From Paracoccaceae bacterium (GTDB lineage: Bacteria > Pseudomonadota > Alphaproteobacteria > Rhodobacterales > Rhodobacteraceae), in NCBI GenBank assembly GCA_902554885.1, contig CACDPV010000002.1, positions 1 to 64,000 of the forward strand: a stretch of 64,000 nucleotides of DNA, in the 5' to 3' direction. Position numbers and translations under genes: made by a program. A model generated the notes under the pieces. It did not search any database. It was not told the DNA's origin and saw nothing but the letters and a program-made list of their open reading frames with translations. Positions 45,675 through 53,518 of the stretch are shown in pieces (the first letter of the stretch is position 1; each line of letters begins with the position of its first letter).

Positions 45675-46864
45675 GTCAAATTCAAAACATAACTGTAAAG
45701 ATACGCCGACAAATAAGTGAGGCAACGACTGCTCCTGGCATGGTAATGATATCTTTATCAGCCGTAGCACTTGGCGCAGCGTTTGGTGGCTATCTCCCGC
45801 TAATTTCCTTATGGATGGAAACTTTCAATATATCTTTTCAAAGGATTGGCATAGTTTGTGGAGCTGCTGCTCTTGGCGTTGTGTCCAGCGCCTACTTTGC
45901 ACCAAAATTGGCTGCGAAATATGGATATATAGTGACAATTAATGCTGGTTTAATCGTTGCAGCTATAATGACCATTGCATTCCGCTTTACGGACAACTAC
46001 AGTTTGTGGCTTGTCTTTCGGTTTGTAAGTGGCCTTGGCTTAGGTCTACACTGGGTTCTGACTGAAGCTTGGCTGGCCAATATTGTAGCTGAAAAATATC
46101 GCACCCGTGTGATGGCAATTTATGCTACCGCTATTTCAATAGGATTTGCTGTTGGACCCGTCGTCATTTGGTTATTTGGTGCTCTTTCGATAATTCCATT
46201 TATAATTATGGGTGGTCTTCTGATTTTAGCTGCAATTCCAATATTAAAACTCAAAGGCCTTGAACCTAAAGACACTCAAACTCATTCTGCATCACCGCTC
46301 ATATTGATCAAAAGAGCTCCAACTGTAGCTTCTGCCTGTGTCGTTGTCGGCAGTGTAGATTTAGCATTAATTAGTCTTCTTCCAGCAATGATAACTCGCA
46401 CACCCGAAGCTGCACCAATTCTAGCGTTGATTATCGTACCGGCCATGGCACTGGGTGCAACAAGTCTTCAGTACCCTATTGCAATTTTGGCCGATAAATA
46501 CGGCCTTCGGAAAGTTGGCGTAATAACTGTTTGTGCAGGCCTCATATTTGCCAGCTTGATCCCATTTTTTTTAGGATCGATATTCATAACTCTTATCTTC
46601 GGATTTCTTGCTGCAGGCTTGGTTTATGCTCTTTATTCGATTGGACTTGCAATGTTGTCTAGAAGGTTTTCAGGAGCGGAAATTGTTGCAGCAAACGCTG
46701 GATTTGTAATACTTTTTGAACTTTCAAATTTGATTGGGCCTTGGGTTGCAGGATTTTTGCTAGATATAAATATGCGTTTGGGCCTGCCTATTTTCACACT
46801 TTCTATAGGTGTTTTTTATGTGACTATCTCATGGATAAGAAGACACACAAATGCCAATTATTAA
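45662..46864 (+). CDS. Major facilitator superfamily transporter
   Basis: Membrane protein of 400 residues with about 12 helices in two halves. The first half has FAPKLAAKYGYIVTINAGLI and FRFVSGLGLGLHWVLTEAWL; the second has PIAILADKYGLRKVGVITV, a classic MFS loop between helices 2 and 3 of a bundle. It resembles the YcaD/NNP-like drug and metabolite transporters. Its ATG lies 13 bases inside the M29 gene end, showing translational coupling. Direction of transport is unknown. Confidence 0.87.
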   Translation: MGWISQIQNITVKIRRQISEATTAPGMVMISLSAVALGAAFGGYLPLISLWMETFNISFQRIGIVCGAAALGVVSSAYFAPKLAAKYGYIVTINAGLIVAAIMTIAFRFTDNYSLWLVFRFVSGLGLGLHWVLTEAWLANIVAEKYRTRVMAIYATAISIGFAVGPVVIWLFGALSIIPFIIMGGLLILAAIPILKLKGLEPKDTQTHSASPLILIKRAPTVASACVVVGSVDLALISLLPAMITRTPEAAPILALIIVPAMALGATSLQYPIAILADKYGLRKVGVITVCAGLIFASLIPFFLGSIFITLIFGFLAAGLVYALYSIGLAMLSRRFSGAEIVAANAGFVILFELSNLIGPWVAGFLLDINMRLGLPIFTLSIGVFYVTISWIRRHTNANY

Positions 46865-46881
46865 AAATATTTCTAAATAAG

Positions 46882-47907
46882 TTAAATACCCCAGGTATCT
46901 GAAATACGATAACCGCCTGGCCATGGATCTGCCGGATCAAGCATGTGCTGATGGGTCCCCGTAATCCATGCACGACCACTAATTTCTGGCAAAATAGCCT
47001 CCACATTTCCGACCTTAGTTAATCCTAAAATTTGACCAGTAAATTCTGAATCAATAATAGAACTTGCAGTTAACTGCTCCCCAATTTTTATTTTCCCACG
47101 CTTGTGTAAGATTGCCATTTTAGCTGACAAGGCTGTCCCTGTGGGCGACCTATCAATTTTTCCAGGTTTTATGGCTACCGCAGATTTAAAGTTTTTACCC
47201 TTTTTATCTTGCAATAATGGGCCACAAAAGTGGCAGAACGAAAAATGATCCCAATCAGAATAGGTGGGATGATAAAAGTTTAATTGCTCGTTAGCGGCTT
47301 GAGTAATCTTTTCTCCTAATTTCGCAAGATCTTTAGCTTCATCCGGAGAAAGCCTAAAGCCTAGACTGTCTGCGTCCAACACCACAAACGAGTCACCACC
47401 AAAAGCAGTATCAACCTTCAAGGCTCCATATCCTTCGATCTCAAGTACTGAATCAAGAGCATTTGAGAAACTAGGCAAATTTTTAACATAGATTCTATCT
47501 GCCTTTCCGTTAGAACATTCTGCCTTTACTTTTATTAAACCTCCTGGCGCCTCAAGCGTGAAACTCGTGATGGGTTCAACCATCTCTATTATTCCGGCAT
47601 CAAGCAAAACGGTTGCAACGCAAATCGAATTTGATCCTGACATCGGAGGATTAAACTCTGGCTCCATTATAATAAAGGCTGCATCTGCTTTTGGGTTCTT
47701 TGGGGGCACAAGTAAATTTACATGTCTAAAAACGCCACCTCGGGGCTCATTTAATAGGAAATTACGCAATAAACCATTACTCAAAATCCACTTACTCTGC
47801 TCCCAAACTGTATCTCCAGGCGGCGGCGGAACTCCACCAATAATCACGTCTCCGACCTCGCCTTCCGCATGAGCTGAAATAACATGGATTGACTTAGTGG
47901 TTCGCAT
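46882..47907 (-). CDS. Proline racemase superfamily protein with Ser/Thr in place of both catalytic Cys
   Basis: Family members are proline racemase, 4-hydroxyproline 2-epimerase (Cys/Cys) or trans-3-hydroxyproline dehydratase (Cys/Thr). The 341-residue protein has the superfamily start (IHVISAHAEGEVGDVIIGG), the first active loop PPMSGSNSIC with Ser90, and the second, DRSPTGTALSAKMA, with Thr256. Neither catalytic cysteine is present, so racemisation by two thiols is impossible. It may be a dehydratase variant or have another activity. It is 58 bases from, and divergent to, a TPP enzyme. No hydroxyproline deaminase gene is nearby. Confidence 0.85.
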   Translation of the reverse strand: MRTTKSIHVISAHAEGEVGDVIIGGVPPPPGDTVWEQSKWILSNGLLRNFLLNEPRGGVFRHVNLLVPPKNPKADAAFIIMEPEFNPPMSGSNSICVATVLLDAGIIEMVEPITSFTLEAPGGLIKVKAECSNGKADRIYVKNLPSFSNALDSVLEIEGYGALKVDTAFGGDSFVVLDADSLGFRLSPDEAKDLAKLGEKITQAANEQLNFYHPTYSDWDHFSFCHFCGPLLQDKKGKNFKSAVAIKPGKIDRSPTGTALSAKMAILHKRGKIKIGEQLTASSIIDSEFTGQILGLTKVGNVEAILPEISGRAWITGTHQHMLDPADPWPGGYRISDTWGI

Positions 47908-47965
47908 TAAAGAAGCTTAGGTATAGCTTTAAGATGTGTAAACTGCTTTTTAGGAAAATATTAAT

Positions 47966-49540
47966 ATGGAGAGACCAACCGGAGTCCAAATATCAAGGTT
48001 TTTAAAAAACCAAGGTGTCCAATATATATTTGGTATTCCCGGCGTTCACAACCAAGAGCTTTATCGCGGCATTGACGAAGCGGAGCTCATCCATGTTCTT
48101 GCAAGACATGAACAGGGCGCTGGCTTCATGGCGGATGGTTACGCCAGAGCAAGTGGGAAACCAGGAATTGTTTATGTTATTACGGGACCAGGTATTTGTA
48201 ATGTTTTAACTGCACTAGGGCAATCATACTCCGATAGCATACCGGTCCTAGCTATTTCTTCCTGCTTAGACGAGACAGCATACCGACGCGGACAGTTACA
48301 CCAAATGCTGGATCAGGAGAGTGCGGCCGGTAGTGTTTGTGACTGGTCTGAGACAGCTCAAAATTACAAGGCTGCTTATGGCTTATTGGAGCGGGCATTC
48401 ACAGAATTCCACGATAAGAGGCCCAGGCCCAAACATATACAAATCCCAATTAAAGTACTTGAAGAAAACGCACCTGATTTTGAAATCAGTGAAAGAGCTA
48501 AGAACTTTTTTTCATATGCCGAAAACGAAATAAATGAGGTTTCGACGCTAATTAAAAACTCTGAAAAGCCTCTGTTTATTGTAGGTGGTGGCGCCAAGAA
48601 AACAGACGTTTTTAAGCTAATAAAAAAGACTGGTGCTGCCAGTTTTACAAGCTTTACAGGCAGGGGACTAATACCATCAACTTACCCTTTATTTATGGGC
48701 TCATCGTTGGCTCGGCCAGACACTGTAAGTGTGCTGTCAAAATCAGATTTAATAGTTGTTCTGGGCTCAGAACTAGCGGAAGTTGATATCTGGCGCTGCA
48801 ATCTGGGTCACAAATGTACATTGGTTCGTGTCGATACCGATCCTGAAGTACTCAGTGATCATCATAATGCGGATATTAAGCTTAATATGAAGGTGGAAGA
48901 CTTTGTTGAAGCATCTCTGAAAAACTTCGATGGACAAGATAGTGCGGAAAAGTGGGATCCTAAACTTGTATCGCAAAAACGTGAAGAATGGGCTTTACAA
49001 GCAATAAGAGAGTTTCCCGGGGTATCAGAGGTGGTCAGAGCGGTCGAAGAAATAGTGCCAGAAGATACTGTGGTATATTCTGATATGACGCAATTCGCAT
49101 ATTTGGCTAAAGAAATCTGGGATATGAAAAAACCTAATCATTGGCATCATCCTTATGGGTTTGGGACTTTAGGTTATGCATTGCCAGCTGCGATAGGCGG
49201 TTGTATTGCTAGGCCCAATATGCCCACGATAGCTATAGCCGGTGACTATGGATTTCAGTACACAATTCAGGAGTTAGGTACCGCTGTTGAACTGCAACTT
49301 AATTTACCAATTCTCATTTGGGACAACCAAAAACTTAAAGCAATTGAGGACAGCATGGTAGCTGCGCAAATTGCTCCAAATTCCGTTCAAGCTTTAAACC
49401 CCAATTTCTGCAAATTAGCAGAATCCTATGGGGCGCTATCCAGAAAGCCATCTAACCTAAAAGAACTGCAAAAAAATATAATTGAAGCTTTCAGCGCAAA
49501 AGTCCCGACTGTTATCCATATCTCTGGAGAAATCCAATAG
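47966..49540 (+). CDS. Thiamine pyrophosphate-dependent enzyme, acetolactate-synthase-like
   Basis: Three-domain TPP enzyme of 524 residues. The N-terminal pyrimidine-binding domain carries the activating glutamate in ARHEQGAGFMADGYARASGK (Glu49). The central domain follows, and the C-terminal diphosphate-binding domain has AGDYGFQYTIQELGTA, ending in WDNQ. Typical anabolic synthases have GDG and NN at these sites, so GDY and DNQ suggest a specialised decarboxylase or synthase, for example an oxalyl-, sulfopyruvate- or benzoylformate-type enzyme. It is shorter than IlvB (about 560-590). A hairpin terminator follows. Substrate unknown. Confidence 0.87.
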   Translation: MERPTGVQISRFLKNQGVQYIFGIPGVHNQELYRGIDEAELIHVLARHEQGAGFMADGYARASGKPGIVYVITGPGICNVLTALGQSYSDSIPVLAISSCLDETAYRRGQLHQMLDQESAAGSVCDWSETAQNYKAAYGLLERAFTEFHDKRPRPKHIQIPIKVLEENAPDFEISERAKNFFSYAENEINEVSTLIKNSEKPLFIVGGGAKKTDVFKLIKKTGAASFTSFTGRGLIPSTYPLFMGSSLARPDTVSVLSKSDLIVVLGSELAEVDIWRCNLGHKCTLVRVDTDPEVLSDHHNADIKLNMKVEDFVEASLKNFDGQDSAEKWDPKLVSQKREEWALQAIREFPGVSEVVRAVEEIVPEDTVVYSDMTQFAYLAKEIWDMKKPNHWHHPYGFGTLGYALPAAIGGCIARPNMPTIAIAGDYGFQYTIQELGTAVELQLNLPILIWDNQKLKAIEDSMVAAQIAPNSVQALNPNFCKLAESYGALSRKPSNLKELQKNIIEAFSAKVPTVIHISGEIQ

Positions 49541-49563
49541 ACTAACGACGCCTCCAAAATGAA

Positions 49564-49587
49564 AAAGACCCTCTTGAGAGGGCCTTT
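49564..49587 (+). terminator. Rho-independent terminator-like hairpin
   Basis: AAAG-A-CCCTC, loop TTGA, then GAGGG-C-CTTT forms an interrupted stem just after the TPP-enzyme gene. The following U tract is short (CTTTATC), so the terminator is of moderate strength. Confidence 0.6.
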
Positions 49588-49659
49588 ATCGCAAAGATTG
49601 ACCTAGGGAGGAGGAAGGTCACTATCTTTTAGTCTTTCAAACGAAATTGGGAGGAACGT

Positions 49660-49791
49660 ATGAAAAACTTTAGAAAACGCTTTACGCTTTTCTCCAATAC
49701 AATATGCTGCGTTGCGGCAAGTTTTACCAATGCTATTTTTGCATACCCGCTTTGCATTATTTTATTGTTGGCATATATTTATAACTCTTAA
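49660..49791 (+). CDS. Orphan signal-peptide-like micro-ORF (43 residues)
   Basis: A very good GGGAGGA ribosome binding site precedes an ATG that opens a 43-codon frame. The product looks like a Sec signal peptide with a cleavage site (MKNFRKRFTLFSNTICCVAA, then NAIFA and YP), followed by one more hydrophobic stretch and a stop. It resembles the start of the TRAP and ABC binding-protein genes in this window, so it may be the remnant of a lost binding-protein gene. It could also be a genuine small membrane or secreted peptide. It stops seven bases short of the convergent SDR gene end. Confidence 0.45.
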   Translation: MKNFRKRFTLFSNTICCVAASFTNAIFAYPLCIILLLAYIYNS

Positions 49792-49797
49792 CATATT

Positions 49798-50502
49798 TTA
49801 TTTGAATATTATCGACTTAGATGCTGGCGATACGTTGATTTCATCAATGTTTGTACCCTTTCTGGTTTCAATAATATCACATACTATTTTAGCAATGTCG
49901 CCTGGCTCAATTGCATTATTTCCATCCTCACCAGGCTTAAAATTTAAAGTATCAAAAAATGGGGTTCTTACAAAACCAGGGTTTATCAAACAAACCCTCA
50001 CGCCAGTATTGCCACATTCATCACGAAGTGATTGAGCAAAGCCTCTCAGACCAAACTTTGCAGCCGAATAAAGTGATGCCTTTTTCTTTCCAACTATAGA
50101 AGCCTCTGAACCCATGATAATAATGTCACCATTACCCTTAGCCTTCATAAAGCTCACTAAGTGTCTACAAAGCATTATATGTGATATTAAATTTATATTT
50201 ATAAAATCCGATATTTGCTTAGCGGAAAAATTCTCCAAGGTTCGAAAATCACCGCAACCAGCATTACAAATTAACACGTCAACGTCAGAATGTTGATGCA
50301 AGACCTGCGGAATAATACGCTCAGTTTTTTCAAAATCCGATAGATCAATTGAAATAGGAAAATAACCATCAAAGTCTGGTTTGAATTTTTTGTGATCGCG
50401 TGCAAGACCTATTACATCAGTCCCACTTTTTAATAGTAGTGAAGTAATTTCTTTTCCAATGCCACTTGAACTACCAGAAACAATCGCTTTTCTTTTTTCC
50501 AA
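49798..50502 (-). CDS. SDR-family NAD(P)-dependent oxidoreductase
   Basis: Classical short-chain dehydrogenase of 234 residues: cofactor motif SGSSSGIGKEI near residue 9, ICNAGCG near 78, serine in IIMGSEAS, and catalytic YSAAKFG near 143. It is the last gene of the coupled quartet with a radical SAM enzyme, a nucleosidase and a glycosyltransferase, and overlaps the radical SAM gene by 32 bases. The TTG start has GGAG about ten bases upstream. GC is about 33-36%, lower than most of the window. It presumably oxidises or reduces a product of the neighbours; the substrate is unknown. Confidence 0.88.
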   Translation of the reverse strand: MEKRKAIVSGSSSGIGKEITSLLLKSGTDVIGLARDHKKFKPDFDGYFPISIDLSDFEKTERIIPQVLHQHSDVDVLICNAGCGDFRTLENFSAKQISDFININLISHIMLCRHLVSFMKAKGNGDIIIMGSEASIVGKKKASLYSAAKFGLRGFAQSLRDECGNTGVRVCLINPGFVRTPFFDTLNFKPGEDGNNAIEPGDIAKIVCDIIETRKGTNIDEINVSPASKSIIFK

Positions 50503-51514
50503 ATTTTACAAACTCCAGCCTCAAACCAAACAACGAAAAAATTTTATTCCTTGTTGTATACTTTTCTAATTCAGATTGAAGAAATGAAGACATTTCTTCC
50601 TCTATTTCTTTACCATAAGATACAATTCCATCCTTAGCCTCCATTGGAAATGAAAAAAGTTTATCATCTGGATATAGTGACGTAATTTTTTTATACATTT
50701 CTTTAGGGTATCTCAGGGGACCGTGACTTACAGAGTGAACTTGATCAATGTTTATATCCTTGAATATTTTGTTAATCAGCTCCGAATAAAGTTTTTCCCA
50801 GCCAGAGCAGTAAATCAGAGGGTCAAACCTGAGACCAACGGGCCAACCATTTTTGGCTAGTTTCTGCAAAACATTAATTCGTCTGTCTATACTGGGAGCC
50901 TTATTATCCAAAATGGCAGCGACATTACTGGGAGACAAACTATAAGCTACGACACAATTAGAAATAGGACTTCTGTTTAAGAAAGTGTCAGAGACTATAC
51001 TCTTAGTTCTAAGTTCAAGTTCAACTGAACTGAAATTAGTAAAAAATTCTAATGCTTTTTCTGCAAAACCTGTAATTTTTTCGAATGCTAAGGAGTCACA
51101 GTCATAACCAGAAAAAAAAGTCATACTTTTATTAGTATTTTCATAAATTGTATCAGAAATCGCTTCGAAAAAATCCTCATAATTTACAAATAAAACGTAG
51201 TTTGCAGAAGAGTACATACCTTGTAAAAAACAGTATCGGCAATCATAGATACAGTTATACATGTGAGAAAAATAATAATTTTTTTGTGCATCAATACCAA
51301 AACCTGATGGTGCCGGTAAAACAAAATTATCATGTTTTTTTGCTAAAATTAAAGCAGGGTTTTGTTTTTGAATACGAAAGTTCTGTTTCCTCCGATTAAA
51401 CATCTCTTGATATCTTTCAATCTCAAAAATATCAGCGTACTTGAGGCGTTTAAAAATTTTTTGTGCAACTGGATGATCTAGGACTTCTCGCTCTACAAAA
51501 ATGCTATCGATCAT
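50471..51514 (-). CDS. Spore photoproduct lyase family radical SAM protein
   Basis: Iron-sulfur radical SAM enzyme of 347 residues. The cluster motif CX3CX2C is Cys88, Cys92 and Cys95 (YNCIYDCRYCFLQGMY). Further SPL-family landmarks are SGYDCDSLAFEKITGF, LELRTKS and NGWPVGLRFDPLIYCSGWEKLY. True spore photoproduct lyase repairs a thymine dimer in spores, and this organism is not expected to sporulate, so another DNA or nucleoside lesion or a distinct reaction is possible. It is coupled by ATGA to the nucleosidase gene upstream and overlaps the SDR downstream. Confidence 0.88.
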   Translation of the reverse strand: MIDSIFVEREVLDHPVAQKIFKRLKYADIFEIERYQEMFNRRKQNFRIQKQNPALILAKKHDNFVLPAPSGFGIDAQKNYYFSHMYNCIYDCRYCFLQGMYSSANYVLFVNYEDFFEAISDTIYENTNKSMTFFSGYDCDSLAFEKITGFAEKALEFFTNFSSVELELRTKSIVSDTFLNRSPISNCVVAYSLSPSNVAAILDNKAPSIDRRINVLQKLAKNGWPVGLRFDPLIYCSGWEKLYSELINKIFKDINIDQVHSVSHGPLRYPKEMYKKITSLYPDDKLFSFPMEAKDGIVSYGKEIEEEMSSFLQSELEKYTTRNKIFSLFGLRLEFVKFGKKKSDCFW

Positions 51515-52371
51515 TCGAGCTTCCAGTCTTTTATCGCTAAAAAAAGCTCACTTTCGAGATTAGAAATTAATTCTGAGGCGGAGTTTCCTGTGGCTAGAGT
51601 ACGTGCTAATTTTCCATCGGGAAATGCAGACTTCCATTTTTTATATGCTTGCAAAAATCTATATCTATTACTCTGAGTAAAATGATACCTTTCAAAATAT
51701 TGATAAACTTCTTCTGGTACGTGAAGTCTTGCTTTCTCAGCATTCACTAATTTTTCTATGTGACTAATTATTTCACAAAGTTTATCTTTATTTTGATATA
51801 TCAATTGCGTAATTGCTTCTCTTGAAACTGAACTCACAGGGCTTTTTGGTGTATCGGATACGATTTTTAAAACGAATACCAATTCATTACAGCAAAACAT
51901 AGAGGCGAGCTCACAAAAACCTGATGCTTCCATATCAAAAAGTACCGCATCTGAATATGTTGTTTCTGGCTTGGCAACAGTATGCAGTGTTTGGCATTTG
52001 ACTATTTTTGAGAGTCGAAAACCCGGAAAATATGACGTTTTTCTTGCTGTATCATGAACCTTTATCGCTTGGAATAATTGCCCAATTGGTTCTTCATAGA
52101 ACCCAGCAATTCCGATGTTAATCCACCCGACATACCTCTGAACATTAAACAACATTTTTAAATAGGTGGCTGCCGCGGCGGCTTTACTTGAACCAACTCC
52201 AGATATCACAAGAGCATGCCCACTCTTTGAGTTTATATACACAGGGAAATTTAAATTATTGGAAAATGGGCTTAGATCAAATAAATCAATAAGTGGCCTT
52301 GCTTCAGGTTCTAATGCTATCACCCAACAGATTTTGACCTCACAGCCTTGACTATAAGAACGTTCAATCAT
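51511..52371 (-). CDS. MTA/SAH nucleosidase-like phosphorylase superfamily protein
   Basis: Protein of 286 residues whose first 200 fit the nucleosidase/phosphorylase fold: IALEPEARPL (equivalent of the MTAN Glu12 region), VISGVGSSKAAAAATYL, NIGIAGFY, the base/ribose glutamate in FDMEASGFCEL, and the catalytic aspartate in VSDTPKSPVSS. An extra 85-residue helical C-terminus is unlike MTAN (about 230). As MTAN can also cleave 5'-deoxyadenosine, a radical SAM by-product, pairing with the SPL-like enzyme makes biochemical sense. It could also act on a modified nucleoside. Coupled to both neighbours by overlaps. Confidence 0.82.
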   Translation of the reverse strand: MIERSYSQGCEVKICWVIALEPEARPLIDLFDLSPFSNNLNFPVYINSKSGHALVISGVGSSKAAAAATYLKMLFNVQRYVGWINIGIAGFYEEPIGQLFQAIKVHDTARKTSYFPGFRLSKIVKCQTLHTVAKPETTYSDAVLFDMEASGFCELASMFCCNELVFVLKIVSDTPKSPVSSVSREAITQLIYQNKDKLCEIISHIEKLVNAEKARLHVPEEVYQYFERYHFTQSNRYRFLQAYKKWKSAFPDGKLARTLATGNSASELISNLESELFLAIKDWKLE

Positions 52372-53239
52372 TAAAACCGCGCATTAATATAGCCTCCCAA
52401 TGCTGCTTCTTCTGAAGCATATTCTCTGCATAAGCGAATTTTTGGCGCTTTTGAGATCCATTTATCAAAATTTCCAACTTTAATATGACCTCGTGGATCG
52501 CCTCAGTTTTGTGAACAAGCGTGAGATCAGGCTCCTTTAATATCTTCTCAATAGAATATATTCGAAATCTATCCATACCCCAGTGTGCACCTGAAAGCTG
52601 GTCACTGTGACCGCCTTTTTTGATGATTAAAGGTTTATCAATGAAATTTACATCCTCTTTTGCACTGTACCGCAACCAGAAATCATAATCCTCACAGGCT
52701 GGTAAGTCCTCATCAAAAAACCCAAAGTCCTCGAAAACTGATCTATGCATCATTGCTGAACTTGGAGATATACAACATAATTTGAGACAGCTTTGAAAAA
52801 CATTGCCTCCATGTTTCTTATGTTTTTTGTGTTGGTTTACGCGAACCCCATTGCGTATCCATATTTCGTCAGTATGACACAGCCGACTACTCTGTGTATC
52901 ATTCTGAAATGCACTCACCTGCCGATCAAGCTTACTTTTTAACCAAAGATCATCAGAATCTAACAGAGCAATATACTCACTTCTTGCCTCCTTAATCCCT
53001 AAATTTCTTGCAGAACTGACCCCTCGATTCTGTTGAAAAAAATAGCGCAAAACAGTCTTTTTAGTGCTTAAGGAATTAAACCCTAAGTCACGTAGAATAT
53101 TATATGTTGCATCAGTGGATCCATCATCAACTATAATAATCTCACGTGCAGGCAATGTTTGAGCCAGAACTGATTGAACACACTCTGAGATAAATTTCTC
53201 TCGATTATATGTTGGGATTATTACCGAAACTTCAGTCAT
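52364..53239 (-). CDS. Glycosyltransferase family 2
   Basis: Inverting GT-A enzyme of 291 residues: VSVIIPTYNREKFISEC at the start, VDDGSTD near 38, and the metal DxD in LLDSDDLWL (Asp94, Asp96), then an acceptor-side ED pair in CEDYDFWLRY. There is no transmembrane helix, so it is cytoplasmic or peripheral. The stop overlaps the nucleosidase start, and the start lies three bases from the ureohydrolase stop, so it is an internal gene of the operon. The sugar and acceptor are unknown. Confidence 0.9.
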   Translation of the reverse strand: MTEVSVIIPTYNREKFISECVQSVLAQTLPAREIIIVDDGSTDATYNILRDLGFNSLSTKKTVLRYFFQQNRGVSSARNLGIKEARSEYIALLDSDDLWLKSKLDRQVSAFQNDTQSSRLCHTDEIWIRNGVRVNQHKKHKKHGGNVFQSCLKLCCISPSSAMMHRSVFEDFGFFDEDLPACEDYDFWLRYSAKEDVNFIDKPLIIKKGGHSDQLSGAHWGMDRFRIYSIEKILKEPDLTLVHKTEAIHEVILKLEILINGSQKRQKFAYAENMLQKKQHWEAILMRGFND

Positions 53240-53242
53240 TAT

Positions 53243-53518
53243 TTAACTATTTTTTTTTAACTCGAGCATAAGACATTTTAGAATTAGTCGACCCACTGCG
53301 ATCATCGAAATTTGGTTAATATCGTTTTTAGGCGCTAGCTCTGCAATGTTAAGGCCTATAATTTTTCCTTTTTTAGATATTCCTTCAAAACAAGCAATGA
53401 TTTGCCTCCAATCGAGACCACCAGGAGATAGTGCTATGGTTCCTGGCATTATTGATGGGTCTAACCCATCTACATCGAGAGTTATAAAGAATTTTCCCTC
53501 ATCAGGTAAATTGCCCAA
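53243..53518 (-). CDS. Ureohydrolase family protein, C-terminal part (frameshifted gene)
   Basis: C-terminal third of an agmatinase/arginase fold: the metal motif LDVDGLDPSIMPGTIALSPGG, then the closing region IGLNIAELAPKND. It is a continuation of the frame at 53502-54182. The TTG at 53518 that opens it is probably only an internal codon. Removing one T of the TTTTTT at 53515-53520 on the coding strand restores one continuous protein of about 312 residues. Confidence 0.82.
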   Translation of the reverse strand: MGNLPDEGKFFITLDVDGLDPSIMPGTIALSPGGLDWRQIIACFEGISKKGKIIGLNIAELAPKNDINQISMIAVGRLILKCLMLELKKNS

